Below are positions 17,599 to 26,877 of a stretch of DNA of 64,000 nt, in pieces (position 1 is the first letter of the stretch; the number at the start of each line of letters is the position of its first letter). Source of the DNA: Paracoccus aminophilus JCM 7686 (GTDB taxonomy: Bacteria > Pseudomonadota > Alphaproteobacteria > Rhodobacterales > Rhodobacteraceae); the NCBI RefSeq assembly GCF_000444995.1, contig NC_022041.1, positions 1,648,001-1,712,000 of the forward strand, in the 5' to 3' direction. The translations under genes were made by a program, and so were the position numbers. A model generated the notes under the pieces. It made no database searches and had not been told where the DNA came from. It saw only the letters and a list, made by a program, of their open reading frames with translations.

Positions 17599-18505
17599 AT
17601 GCTCGACGCCGAGGGCCTTGACCTGATCAGATCCTTTCTGATCGTTGCCGAGGAATTGAACTTCCGCCGCGCCGCGGAGCGACTGAATCTTGATCAATCC
17701 GCTCTTACGCGCCGCATCCAGAAACTGGAGCAAAACCTGGGCTTTCGTCTGTTCGAGCGCACCACCCGCGAGGTCGCCCTGACCCAGGCGGGACGTTCTT
17801 TCTATACGGATAATAGCCTTCTGATCTCGCGCTACCGCGAGACGATTGATGCGGCCCGGCGCATCGCCGAGGGCAAGACCGGTCATCTGCGGCTTGCCTA
17901 TATGGCCTTTGCTGCAACGGAATTGATGCCCTCGGCCATGGCCCGGTTTCGTCGCTCGCACCCTCATATCCAAGTGTCCCTGAGCTATATCCGCACGCAG
18001 GGACAAAAACTTGCGCTCGCCAATGACGAGATCGACGCAGGCTATCTGATCGGCCCCTTCGTTCACCCCGACTTTCAGACGATGACGCTGACAGAAGAGC
18101 GCCTGTACGTGGTAACCCCACGCAACCACGCGCTGCTGCGCAAATCGATCATCACGCCTGGCCGATCTTTCTGACCTGCCCATGATCTTGGGCGACATGA
18201 AGGAATGGGGAGAGTACCGCTGGCGTCTGGCCAACCTGTTCATTGAAGAGGGAATTGAGCTTGATGTCGTCCTCGAGGCATCCAACACTTTAGCGCTGAT
18301 TGGCCTTGTCGCGGCGGGCCTGGGGATTACCATCTACCCCGAAAGCCTCATTGGCTTCATCGGTCGCAGCGTCGAGGTGCGGCCAATCATTCACCCGATG
18401 TTCAAATCCGAAACCGCACTGGCGTGGCGCCGCAGTAATCATAGCAAGCAATTGCGCGCCTTTCTTGATATTGCACGCAATCTTGTGCCGCGAGCAACGA
18501 TATGA
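17599..18505 (+). pseudogene. LysR-family regulator with one-base frameshift
   Basis: The first part (17599-18174) encodes a LysR helix-turn-helix (LNFRRAAERLNLDQSALTRR) and the start of the effector domain; the frame ends at TGA 18174. The rest of the effector domain continues in another frame to TGA at 18505 (ALIGLVAAGLGITIYPES). Removing one C from the ACGCCTGGCC stretch near 18158 joins the halves into a sensible sequence (TLADLSDLPMILGD). It is divergent from the hydantoinase operon and was probably its regulator. A sequencing error is possible, but the neighbouring operon is also broken. Confidence 0.85.
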
Positions 18506-18857
18506 GCGTTCATCGGCAAAAAGCACCACAATCCAGCGGCCAGTCATTTGCCGTGGCTCGCGCCCCCGCGGCTCGCTTCATCTTCGCCCTGCGCGGATAG
18601 CGCCAATGGCCGTGACGCTATGATCTGATCTTAGGCCAAGGCACGAAGAGCGCGCGCGCCGCGGCGGACCAGTGCCAGTGGCCCGGGGGGTGCACGCGGG
18701 CACATACGCGGCAATCTTACGCCAGAACGGGCAGGCGATAGCGCCACCAAGGCTTGCTACCCAGCCCTGCCCCCAAAGCGGTGATTTCTTCCGCGTCGCG
18801 ATGCGTCGGACAGAGGACTGATCATGAACCCCACGACCTCTCAACCTTTTAACGTCG
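18506..18857. other. stretch with no recognisable gene
   Basis: Short overlapping frames on both strands, none with a credible start plus known domain. A plus-strand frame beginning at 18824 has a plausible RBS but runs antisense through the TniQ-like remnant and the HxlR gene and has low-complexity Arg-rich content, so it is not accepted as a gene. Confidence 0.5.
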
Positions 18858-19230
18858 AAGATGATGCCACCGCCGGATATTGGTCAAATCGGCCAGAGAA
18901 CACCCTGCTTGCGCCTGATATGATGACTGCTCTGCCAGCCGAAGTGCAACATCATGATGCTCGAAACGGTCCTATCGCTGCCACAGAGGCTCGAGCCAAT
19001 CCCCGTGGCGCGGACAGGTTCGGGCCAGTTCCAGTATCCAATCACCCCGGACGAAGCCTCGGCCGATCTGGGCCGAAATGCCTTCATCCCAGCAGATCGG
19101 CCCCCCGATCTCCGAGCTACAGAAGGCTTCTGCAGAAAAGCTCTCCGCGCAGCACCACTCCCCTTGTTCAACTTCATGCGGGGTCGCTATGCGCAACGCG
19201 TTGCAGTCAGCTCCAGATATCTCTGCCAGG
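18858..19230 (-). pseudogene. TniQ-like N-terminal fragment with internal amber codon
   Basis: Read on the minus strand, the frame from about 19230 contains IGWEAARERLAEISGADCN and then a Cys/His region ending ILELARTCPRHGDWLEPLW, which resembles the zinc-finger part of TniQ proteins (cysteine pair, then W-x-L-x5-CPRHG). A TAG at about 18974 interrupts it; the same frame then continues (DRFEHHDVALRLAEQSS) to a TAA near 18858. A TAC-to-TAG change would explain the stop. The start region is missing. Family call is tentative. Confidence 0.45.
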
Positions 19231-19262
19231 CGCTCGCGTGCAGCTTCCCAACCGATTGCGCC

Positions 19263-19715
19263 TCACTTGCCGTCGGTCTTGCGCAGCTCGGTATCGGCCC
19301 ACTCCAAGGGGCGACCGTCTTGGGCGCGAAGCTCAAGCCCGGCGACAGGGAGGGCGGTTTCGCGATCAATCAGCGCGGAATGCGGCTCGCCCTCGGGGTA
19401 GAGATGGCCTTCGCCCCATTGGCGCAGCGCGACGATAACCAGAAAGAGACCGCGCCCCTTGGGGGTCAGGACATATTCCTTATAGGCGCTGCCATCCGAG
19501 GCCGGGGCGGTTTCCAGAATACCGCGCTCGGTCAGGTCGCGCAGGCGCGTCGCCAACATCCCTTTGGCGATGCTGAGACCGGTTTGAAATTCGCTGAACC
19601 GGCGCACGCCGTCGAAGGCATCGCGAATGATCAGCAATGACCACCAGTCGCCAATGACATCAAGCGCCCGCGCGACCGGACAATCCGCCGTCTCGAACCT
19701 GATCCGCTTGACCAT
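19263..19715 (-). CDS. HxlR-family transcriptional regulator
   Basis: 150 residues. The N-terminal Cys of HxlR proteins is present (ETADCPVARALDVIGDWWSLLIIRDAF), followed by the winged helix (GMLATRLRDLTERGILET) and an extra C-terminal segment of about 40 residues. HxlR proteins often sense oxidants or electrophiles through the N-terminal Cys. It is divergent from an MFS exporter gene with a clear palindrome between the two, so it most likely represses that exporter and itself. Confidence 0.92.
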   Translation of the reverse strand: MVKRIRFETADCPVARALDVIGDWWSLLIIRDAFDGVRRFSEFQTGLSIAKGMLATRLRDLTERGILETAPASDGSAYKEYVLTPKGRGLFLVIVALRQWGEGHLYPEGEPHSALIDRETALPVAGLELRAQDGRPLEWADTELRKTDGK

Positions 19716-19743
19716 GGCATGTCCTCTTTTCGCGTCAAAACTG

Positions 19744-19758
19744 GTTCTAAAATAGAAC
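19744..19758. promoter_or_regulatory. HxlR operator candidate
   Basis: Perfect dyad GTTCTA-AAA-TAGAAC between hxlR and the MFS gene; a second, imperfect dyad (GGTCTC-N5-GAAACC) follows about 35 bases to the right, near the MFS promoter region. Confidence 0.55.
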
Positions 19759-19822
19759 TAGATTCGCATCGCCGCAAGTGGTCTCATTATGAAACCAGCT
19801 TCGATTTCGGAAAGAGAATACC

Positions 19823-21064
19823 ATGTCGGACCAGACAAAGCGCAGATCGATGACCGAAGCGGGGGCGGGCCTGTCGAGAACAACGACACTGGTTTTCGCC
19901 CTTGCGGCGGGGCTGAGCGTGGCGAACATCTATTTCGCGCAGCCCCTGCTGGACTCCATGGCGCAGGATTTCGGGCTGCGGCCCGCCTCTATTGGCCTGA
20001 TCGTCATGCTGACGCAGGTCGGATATGGGCTGGGGCTGATCTTCCTCGTGCCGCTTGGCGATCTGGTCGACCGCCGCCGCCTGATCCTCGCGCAGGGCCT
20101 GCTATCGGCGTTGGCGCTGCTGGCGGTTGCCACGGCGAGGACCGAGGCGATCCTCTTTGCCAGCATGGCGACAATGGGCGTGCTGGCGGTGAGTGTTCAG
20201 GTGCTGGTGTCCTATGCAGCGACGCTGGCCACCCCCGCGCAGCGCGGCAAGACGGTTGGCATGGTCACGAGCGGGGTCGTGATCGGCATCCTCGGCGCCC
20301 GCTTCGCGGCCGGAATCCTCGCCGATCTCGGGGGCTGGAGGTCGGTCTATCTGACCTCGGCCGCCCTCACGCTGGCAATGGTCGGCCTCTTGCTGCGGGT
20401 TCTGCCCCGGCAGGCGGCACCCGACAGCGCCGAGGGCTATCTTGCGACCTTGCGCTCTATCCCGATCCTCTTCCTGCACGACCGGATTCTGCGGTTGCGC
20501 GGCATCCTTGCCTTGCTGATTTTTGCGGCCTTCAGCACCTTTTGGACCGCGCTGGTCCTGCCGTTGAGCGCCGCGCCTTTCCATTACTCGCATAGCCAGA
20601 TTGGGCTGTTCGGTCTCGTCGGCATGGCCGGAGCGATTGCTGCAGGCTCTGCGGGCAGGTTTGCCGATCGCGGGTTCGGCGCTTGGACAACCGGCATATC
20701 GCTTGTGCTTTTGCTCGCCTCTTGGGGGCTGATCGCGCTTCTGCCGGTGTCTTTGCCCGCGCTGCTGATCGGTGTCGTGCTGCTCGATCTGGCGGTGCAG
20801 GCGGTGCACGTGACCAATCAAAGCATCATTTTCGAGCGCCACCCCCAAGCGCGCAGTCGTCTGGTCGGCGGCTACATGGCGTTCTACTCGCTTGGCAGCG
20901 CGATCGGCGCCATTGGAGCGACGACCGCCTTTGCCCATTCGGGCTGGGCGGGCGTCTCGGCGCTCGGCGCGGCATTCAGCGCGCTGGCCCTGATTATCTG
21001 GACCGCTGCGGCATGGTCGGGCTCGCAGTCGCGGCAAGAAAATCTTCGCTGTAAAGCGGACTGA
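19823..21064 (+). CDS. MFS efflux transporter
   Basis: 413 residues, 12 predicted membrane helices. It shows the MFS loop motif between helices 2 and 3 as GDLVDRRRLILAQ and begins with the ANIYFAQPLLDSM stretch seen in YnfM/Bcr-type drug:proton antiporters. A short hydrophilic N-terminal tail precedes helix 1. Divergent from the HxlR gene, so expression is likely induced by the compound it exports. Substrate unknown. Confidence 0.9.
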   Translation: MSDQTKRRSMTEAGAGLSRTTTLVFALAAGLSVANIYFAQPLLDSMAQDFGLRPASIGLIVMLTQVGYGLGLIFLVPLGDLVDRRRLILAQGLLSALALLAVATARTEAILFASMATMGVLAVSVQVLVSYAATLATPAQRGKTVGMVTSGVVIGILGARFAAGILADLGGWRSVYLTSAALTLAMVGLLLRVLPRQAAPDSAEGYLATLRSIPILFLHDRILRLRGILALLIFAAFSTFWTALVLPLSAAPFHYSHSQIGLFGLVGMAGAIAAGSAGRFADRGFGAWTTGISLVLLLASWGLIALLPVSLPALLIGVVLLDLAVQAVHVTNQSIIFERHPQARSRLVGGYMAFYSLGSAIGAIGATTAFAHSGWAGVSALGAAFSALALIIWTAAAWSGSQSRQENLRCKAD

Positions 21065-21244
21065 TCGGCAACGATGGGGTATGCCACCTTGTAGCGTTCG
21101 TGCGTTGAGATCGTCCTTTAAAGGTCCAGCTTTGCCTGTCCGAGGGCAGGCCTGCCCGTCCTCTGCCAGTCCGGCCATTTTCTGACCCTCAGTAAGCCCC
21201 TCGAAGCCCGAAACCTGCATTCGGATATCTTGCGGCATCCTACC

Positions 21245-21582
21245 TTAGACCGTCGGCACTGTTCCCCATCAATCACATGTTCCTTCCCGGTAATGCTGCT
21301 GGCGTGGCCCGAGGCGAGGAAGGCGGTGAGGTTCGCGATCTCCTCCGGGTCGAGGGACGTCCGAGAGAGATACCGCCGAGGCTGCCCATGATCATCCGCT
21401 TTCTAGCCTATCGGTGCCCGCCGCATCCGCCAACCGCTCGGCTAGCCGCAGAATGGCTTCGGTGGCGATCCAGCCCGGCGCAACCCGGACGACGCGACCC
21501 GCACGACGCGGCCTCCTTTTGGCGCCACCTCTTCTGACAGGCTCTTGCGATAGGCCGAAAGCGCGGCCTTGGCACTTGCATA
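21245..21582 (-). pseudogene. SDR C-terminal remnant with several frameshifts
   Basis: On the minus strand the SDR active site YASAKAALSAYRKSL starts at 21582, followed by fragments in changing frames: VAPGWIATEA, then MIMGSLGG, then [22 protein letters not shown]. One frame change is caused by a 14-base tandem duplication (21483-21496 and 21497-21510); others by small indels. The N-terminal NAD-binding half is absent; in its place stands the SHMT-like gene, in frame at the junction. Clearly a dead gene. Confidence 0.8.
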
Positions 21583-22406
21583 TCCGGCTCGGCGGCTTCG
21601 CGCAGCGACATCAGCATCTGCGGCAGGCGGCCATTGTCGCCATTGGCCATGAAACGGCGGTCGATGAACTCGGCCAAACGCGCGCCGTCTTTGGGATCGC
21701 GCCCCATGACCAAGGCATGAGGGCGGCCCGGGAAGGTCTTGTAGGTCGAGCTCGTCATCAGATCGATGCCCGCCGCAAGCGGATTGGGGAAGGTGCCGCC
21801 CGCAATCAGCCCCAGCACATGCGAGGCGTCATAGATCGTCAGCGCCCCGATCTCGCGCGCGGCCTGAACCACCGGGGCGAGGTCATCGGGCCGCAAGATC
21901 ACCGAGCGGCCCAGCATCACCATGGCCGGTTTCTGGGCCCGGATATCCTCAGCAGCCCGTGCGGCATCCATCCTCAGATTGGCCGCGTCGAAGGGCAGAT
22001 CCCGGACCTCCAGCCCGGCGAGCTCGGGCGTGCCGCCGCGCCTTTGGCTGAGATGCCCCCCATGCGCCGCCGCCGGCGCCAGCAACAGCGCGCCGGGCGT
22101 GCCAAAACATTGGAAGACCGCGAGGTTTGCCATGGTGCAGGACGGCAGACGCGGCTCGGCCCAACTCGCCCCGAACATCGCACAAACCCGGTCGCTGATC
22201 TCCTCCTCCAAGGCCGAGATCAGCGCGGTGCCGGGTTGTTCCTTGAGATGGCTGGGACCCATTGCGGGAAAGGCCGAAAGCGCAGGCGAATAGGCCGCCA
22301 AAATCGCCGGAGACGGCAGGTTCGCGCCCGCATAAAGCACCGTCTTGCTCGACAACTCGGCCAGATCTGCTGCACTGCCATGCAGGTGGATTTGCGTGAT
22401 CATCAT
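21583..22406 (-). pseudogene. SHMT-like PLP enzyme, C-terminally truncated
   Basis: About 275 residues of a fold-type I PLP protein resembling serine hydroxymethyltransferase: YAGANLPSPAILAAYSPAL near the N terminus, IYDASHVLGLIAGG (PLP-binding Asp) and MTSSTYKTFPGRPHALV, where the Lys is the PLP lysine. Homology stops at LREAAEPDM and the frame continues into the SDR remnant to 21408, giving a chimeric 332-residue ORF. Starts 15 bases after the ABC ATPase stop, so both were once one operon, perhaps for uptake and cleavage of a hydroxy-amino acid. Confidence 0.7.
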
Positions 22407-22421
22407 GTCCTCAATCTGCCG

Positions 22422-22850
22422 TCAATGGCCAAGGATTTTCGAAAGGAAAAGCTGCGCGCGCTCGCTGCGGGGCGTGCCGAAGAAATCGGATTTATCGGCG
22501 TCCTCGATGATTTCACCGCGATCCATGAAGATCACGCGGTCGGCCACTTTGCGGGCAAAGCCCATCTCATGGGTCACGACCATCATGGTCATGCCCTCGC
22601 GGGCAAGCTCGACCATGACATCAAGCACCTCGTTGATCATCTCGGGGTCGAGCGCAGAGGTCGGCTCGGCAAAGAGCATCGCAATCGGGTCCATCGCCAA
22701 AGCGCGCGCAATCGCCACGCGCTGCTGTTGGCCGCCCGAGAGCTGACCCGGAAACTTCTCGGCATGGGCGCGCAGCCCGACCCGATCGAGCAGCGCAAGC
22801 CCCTTGGCATGGGCCTCGTCCTTGCTCCGGCCATCCTTTCGGTCGGCCCG
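22422..22850 (-). pseudogene. polar amino acid ABC transporter ATPase, N-terminally truncated
   Basis: The C-terminal ~140 residues of a GlnQ-type ATPase are intact: signature [15 protein letters not shown], Walker [15 protein letters not shown], switch His in [12 protein letters not shown], and the usual end [18 protein letters not shown]. The Walker A half is missing. Upstream the frame stays open to 23111 but encodes arginine-rich nonsense, so homology starts near 22850. Note FAEPTSALD where DEPTSALD is usual, that is, Asp replaced by Ala in Walker B. Not functional as an ATPase. Confidence 0.8.
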
Positions 22851-23100
22851 GCGAAGAGATCTATGCCGACGTGACCCAAAACTTGGCGTTCGTCTTCGAC
22901 AACGGCAGCCACGCTGGGGCAAACTGGATATCCGTAGCCGCACGCGGCGATCTCGGCCAGCGACAGGCGGAGAGTTCCCAGCGTGTAGCCATCGAGCTTC
23001 GCGGCCATGTCGGCCAGTTTCGCGTCGACGGCCTAAGGGGTCCGGCGCTCGTCTTCGGCCCGCGCGCGTTCCTCCATGAACTTCAGCCACACGGAGCTTG
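22851..23100 (-). pseudogene. unidentified gene remnant (possibly GST C-terminal domain)
   Basis: A minus-strand reading gives [18 protein letters not shown], a stop, then [15 protein letters not shown] and [14 protein letters not shown]. The pattern (charged helix, then xSLAEIAx) resembles the C-terminal helical domain of glutathione S-transferases, but it is short, broken and not certain. It abuts the truncated ABC ATPase. Confidence 0.25.
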
Positions 23101-23107
23101 CCTTCCG

Positions 23108-24076
23108 TCACTGCAGTCCTGCCTGCCCGGCACGGATCGCCGTCACCCCATAGCCGAGCTTGCGACGCAGCAGATTGCGCAACGCCGTGGCATCGGCATA
23201 TCCGACCTCTTCCGCGATCACCTCAAGCGGCACGCCCTGCAAAATCAGCCGGCGTGCCTGTTCGATCCGCAGGTCCTGAAAGAACGCAAGCGGTGACTTG
23301 CCCAGCACGGCCTCGGTGCGGCGCTGCAAGGTGCGGCTATGGACATGTAGCGCATCGGCCGCGGCCTGCAGATTGAACCCTTCGGCCAGATGAGCATGGC
23401 ACCAGCGGTCGAAGCGCTCGATCAACGGATCGGCATGGGCGAGAAAGTCCGGGATGATGTAATCGGCCTGAGAGCTGCGCGTATCGATCAGCATGAAGCG
23501 CGCGACCCGCGCGGCAAGGTCCGGGCTGTTTTGCCGCACCAGCCAGAGCGCCAGATCGACATGCCCCAGCATCGCCCCCGCCGTCGCGATCTGGTTCGAA
23601 TAGCGCACCAACCGCGTCTCATCGAGCTTCACCTTCGGGTAGCGCTGGCGAAAGAACGGGGAAAGCGACCAGGTCGTCGTGGCCTCGGCCCCATCGAGAA
23701 GCCCAGTCTCTGCGACGATGAAGGTGCCGGTACAGGCGGCGGCGATTTTCGCGCCGCCGTCGCGGCTCGCTTGAATGAAGGATTTGGCGGGGCCCAGATC
23801 TTCGCGCAGCAAGGCCGCCGTCAGCGGCTCGGGCTGCTTGGCCGCAAGCGCGGGGACGATCACCCAGTCGGCGGGTGCCATCGCGTCATAGGGCTGGGTC
23901 TCGATCGCAAAACCAAGGCCCGTGCGCACGGGCGCGCCATGCCCGGCCAGCGAGACCTCAAAGCGCGGGTGTGGGCCCTGTTCGTCATCGAGATCATTGG
24001 CCATCGACAAGATATCGAGCATCGCGGTCAGCCCGGTGTCAAAGACCTGATCGAGCACAAGGAGGGTCAGTTTCAT
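23108..24076 (-). CDS. GlxA-like AraC-family regulator (DJ-1/PfpI domain)
   Basis: 322 residues. The N-terminal half is a DJ-1/PfpI-like amidase fold (DYVIVPAL-type strand and nucleophile-elbow region [18 protein letters not shown], with Cys in the usual place); the C-terminal half is an AraC double helix-turn-helix ([20 protein letters not shown], then [18 protein letters not shown]). Proteins of this type often control amine, glycine-betaine or amino-acid genes. Divergent from the small gene at 24184 with a perfect palindrome between them. Confidence 0.88.
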   Translation of the reverse strand: MKLTLLVLDQVFDTGLTAMLDILSMANDLDDEQGPHPRFEVSLAGHGAPVRTGLGFAIETQPYDAMAPADWVIVPALAAKQPEPLTAALLREDLGPAKSFIQASRDGGAKIAAACTGTFIVAETGLLDGAEATTTWSLSPFFRQRYPKVKLDETRLVRYSNQIATAGAMLGHVDLALWLVRQNSPDLAARVARFMLIDTRSSQADYIIPDFLAHADPLIERFDRWCHAHLAEGFNLQAAADALHVHSRTLQRRTEAVLGKSPLAFFQDLRIEQARRLILQGVPLEVIAEEVGYADATALRNLLRRKLGYGVTAIRAGQAGLQ

Positions 24077-24112
24077 CGCCAGCCTTTGTCGTAAACGGTT
24101 TCATTATTGTCA

Positions 24113-24126
24113 TATGTGAACATATT
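24113..24126. promoter_or_regulatory. palindromic operator in GlxA-type regulator spacer
   Basis: Perfect 14-base dyad ATATGT-GA-ACATAT between the divergent regulator (start 24076) and the gene at 24184. Confidence 0.5.
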
Positions 24127-24183
24127 CGAGCGTCGTCAATCGCCCTAGATTGCAGGCCTTCCAACCCGGATTTCAGGAGATCC

Positions 24184-24471
24184 ATGATGAAGGTCCTTGC
24201 CATCGGCACGCTGCAACCGCTCTCGGACGAGCAATCCGCGCGCATTTTTCCCGATGAGGTTCCCGCGACGCTGAAGCTTTATCTCGGCGGCAAGCTCGAG
24301 CAATTTTGGCTGCGCTACGGGATGAAGGGCGCGGTTTTCCTGCTGAATGTCGCGGATCAAGAGGAGGCCGAGACGTTGATTGGCGCGCTGCCCCTGACGC
24401 AGGAGGGCCTGCACCGGTTCGAGTATTTCCCGATCGGCCCGCTCTCGCCGCTTGGTCTGCTGATCCAATAG
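24184..24471 (+). CDS. muconolactone isomerase-like small protein
   Basis: 95 residues, start ATGATG after AGGAGATCC. It has the dimeric alpha/beta-barrel pattern of the muconolactone isomerase-like family (KVLAIGTLQPLSDEQ at the start; FEYFPIGPLSPLGLLI at the end). No catalytic activity can be assigned. It is controlled in all likelihood by the divergent GlxA-type protein, and a GNAT gene follows after a stem-loop. Confidence 0.65.
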   Translation: MMKVLAIGTLQPLSDEQSARIFPDEVPATLKLYLGGKLEQFWLRYGMKGAVFLLNVADQEEAETLIGALPLTQEGLHRFEYFPIGPLSPLGLLIQ

Positions 24472-24488
24472 GCTGCGACCCCACCAAC

Positions 24489-24515
24489 GCCCGCCGCATG
24501 GATTGCGCGGCGGGC
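24489..24515 (+). terminator. stem-loop between small gene and GNAT gene
   Basis: Perfect 9-bp stem GCCCGCCGC / GCGGCGGGC with a 9-base loop, 17 bases after the stop. No T-run follows, so it may be a weak terminator or an mRNA-stabilising hairpin. Confidence 0.5.
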
Positions 24516-24541
24516 ATCCCCAACAGAAGAAGAGAGCGCCC

Positions 24542-25231
24542 ATGACCCGTTCAGACCCCCATCCGCTCGACAATCCCGCCTGGTCTGCGCTGACCGGTCG
24601 GCAGGCCTCTCTTGGCGAAGGCGGCGCATTCGCGCGTCGGTTTCACCCCGAGGTCTCACCCTTCGCTGCCATCGCCGCACCGACGCCGGATTGTCTGGAC
24701 GCCTTGGCCGGGCTGCTGCGCGCAGATGAGACCGCCTTGCTGATCGCCGACGGTCCGCTGCCCGAGGTCTCCGGGGTGAAAAACACGCCGCTCTTTGAGG
24801 TCGTGCAGATGGTGGAGACTTCCCCAGCCGAGATCGCGCCTGACCGCGATATCCAAAGCCTCACCGCTGCGGATGTGCCCGAAATGATGGCGCTGGCCGA
24901 ACGCACCAAGCCGGGGCCTTTCGGCCCGCGCACCGGCGAGATGGGGCGCTATCTCGGCATCCGCGACGAGGCCCGCTTGATCGCCATGGCCGGCGAGCGG
25001 CTGCAATTCGCCGGCCATCGCGAGATCAGTGCCGTTTGCGTCGATGAGGCATTCCGCGGCCGTCGCCTTGCCCAACATCTGATGACCGCGCTGCGCCGCG
25101 AAATCCGAGCCAAGGGCGAACTCCCCTTCCTGCATGTGCGCTCCGACGCCCCGCGCACCCAGCGGCTTTACGAACACATGGGCTTCGCCCCGCGCCGCAG
25201 CTTTACAGTGCATCAGATCGGTTTGGTGTGA
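24542..25231 (+). CDS. GNAT family N-acetyltransferase
   Basis: 229 residues, ATG at 24542 after GAAGAAGAGAG. The C-terminal half is a GNAT fold with acetyl-CoA loop VCVDEAFRGRRLAQHLM and the late strand QRLYEHMGFAPRRSF; the N-terminal 100 residues are a second, degenerate GNAT-like half, as in FR47/DUF-type acetyltransferases. Substrate unknown. Confidence 0.88.
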   Translation: MTRSDPHPLDNPAWSALTGRQASLGEGGAFARRFHPEVSPFAAIAAPTPDCLDALAGLLRADETALLIADGPLPEVSGVKNTPLFEVVQMVETSPAEIAPDRDIQSLTAADVPEMMALAERTKPGPFGPRTGEMGRYLGIRDEARLIAMAGERLQFAGHREISAVCVDEAFRGRRLAQHLMTALRREIRAKGELPFLHVRSDAPRTQRLYEHMGFAPRRSFTVHQIGLV

Positions 25232-25386
25232 TCACTGGGCCTTCTGTACGCAACCTCGCGGGTTCAAACTGCAGGGCGACAAGCCCGCTCAGTCGTGAAG
25301 GATCCCGGCAGGCTGAGACTTCCGCGTCGTAGCCGGGCCCGATCATGCGGTTGGTCGAGGATTGAGATAGTTGGGACGTTTCGGCG

Positions 25387-26811
25387 TCAGCTCAATCTCT
25401 TGCGCTTGGCTCTCCGCAAGTGATCGGCAATTCGGCGCAACGGACCAGTAACTCGCCAACTTCTTGATTTCAGAAGAGCGTCACGATTTGCCTCTGCAAC
25501 AATGACCCTCGTCAAAAGCAATTCCTGGTCTTGTTTGGCAACGTCCATAATCTCGGTTAGTCGGTCAAGGTCTTTCTCGCGGTCCTGCACTTTTCCTTGC
25601 GCCGCGACCAGCTCGAGCTTTGTTATCGCAAGCGCAGCGCGAATTGCCTCGAGTTTGGTTTGATCCTTTGCGCTGGCCGCAGAAACGGCGGCGGCGACCG
25701 CTTTGATCGCCACGGTTTTCTTGAGATTTTCTGCGATCTCTTTCTGGCAACTCTCGACCTCCTTCTTTGCCAGAGCAATCTCAAGAGACATCTTCCGATT
25801 GGCCTCTGCAGCCGATTGGGCATTTTTGACCAACCCCTCAAACATCGGTTCCGCATCATTAAGGGCAGTCCGGATGGCATCCAGCTTGAGGTAGTCCCGG
25901 GAATTCTCGCCCTCTGCCGCCCAGTTTTCCATGATGTCGAAAGTTTTCTGGACCCATGGCGAGATTTCTGGATCAGAAAGCCTTAGTTCCGTCGGCTCGG
26001 AGAAGTGCCGCAGCTCGGGACTGATGAACTCATTGAGCTCGCTATCAGCCACCTTAAATTCCTGCGACCAGAGGGAACCTAATCTCACTCGGACTTGTGA
26101 GACAAGGCGCGCCGGATTTTCGAGGAGTCCGGCATAGCTGACGAAATCTCGAGATTGGCCGCGCGTGGTCACCTCTGCATCCAGGACATGGCGAAGCCAA
26201 AGCAGAAGCCCTAACTCTTTGCTAAAGCCATTTCGCTTCGCAAGCGATGCAGCGACCTCCAACGGATTGCGATGAATATGCACGATATTTGGACAATAGT
26301 TTGCATCCCTTAGCACCTCTAACCAGAATGCCGCAAACCGGCATATTCGAGGATCCTTGAAAACGAAAAATGAGGATGTGCCGAACTCCTCCGATAGTGT
26401 ATCCAAAGCCCGTGTCCGAAGCGTGCTTTCCTGCACCGCATCAAGGCGGCCGACTTTGAGCGCGGTCCAGTCATGCCAATTAGATCCGGCAGCCGCCAAT
26501 AGCGCGTCATTGACCTCCACGATGAGGCTGCTCTCAAAAAAACTCTTCGGATTTTCATCGCCCGCAGGGATTGGCGTCTTTGGCGGTGTGCAGCCGGCCA
26601 AACAAAACAATCCACTAAGCGCCGAGGTCCCCGAACGATGCATTCCGAGAACCAGCAAGCAATTTCGAGGGCTGGCGCGCACCTCCTGGCAAGAGCGTTG
26701 CGCGAAATCTTCTTCTGTCGAATTTTGTGATGCGGCTGCATCCTCAGAAACGTTATTCGGCATTGGGATCAATTCCTGATACTCTCGGCGATGAAGATCA
26801 AAAAGATCCAT
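25387..26811 (-). CDS. sulfotransferase with C-terminal coiled coil
   Basis: 474 residues. The PAPS 5'-phosphosulfate loop is LVLGMHRSGTSALSG (about 55-68) and a 3'-phosphate-type motif lies in IHRNPLEVAASLAKRNG, so the first ~260 residues form a sulfotransferase domain. From about 310 to 450 it is Ala/Lys/Glu-rich with heptad character (EIALAKKEVESCQKEIAENLKK), a probable coiled coil, and it ends in SRSWRVTGPLRRIADHLRR, a tail often seen on surface-glycan enzymes. No signal peptide. Base composition is lower in G+C than the catabolic operons. Likely sulfates a surface polysaccharide. Confidence 0.82.
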   Translation of the reverse strand: MDLFDLHRREYQELIPMPNNVSEDAAASQNSTEEDFAQRSCQEVRASPRNCLLVLGMHRSGTSALSGLFCLAGCTPPKTPIPAGDENPKSFFESSLIVEVNDALLAAAGSNWHDWTALKVGRLDAVQESTLRTRALDTLSEEFGTSSFFVFKDPRICRFAAFWLEVLRDANYCPNIVHIHRNPLEVAASLAKRNGFSKELGLLLWLRHVLDAEVTTRGQSRDFVSYAGLLENPARLVSQVRVRLGSLWSQEFKVADSELNEFISPELRHFSEPTELRLSDPEISPWVQKTFDIMENWAAEGENSRDYLKLDAIRTALNDAEPMFEGLVKNAQSAAEANRKMSLEIALAKKEVESCQKEIAENLKKTVAIKAVAAAVSAASAKDQTKLEAIRAALAITKLELVAAQGKVQDREKDLDRLTEIMDVAKQDQELLLTRVIVAEANRDALLKSRSWRVTGPLRRIADHLRRAKRKRLS

Positions 26812-26877
26812 CCGCTAAATTGATACTTCCCACCCTTGAAAGCCCCACTCGACAACACGATGATTGCCGCGTTGATG

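Noticed and set aside
18824..19438. 204-residue plus-strand ORF with an apparent RBS
   Set aside because: Arg/Ser/Pro-rich, overlaps the HxlR gene antisense and the TniQ-like remnant; no recognisable domain.
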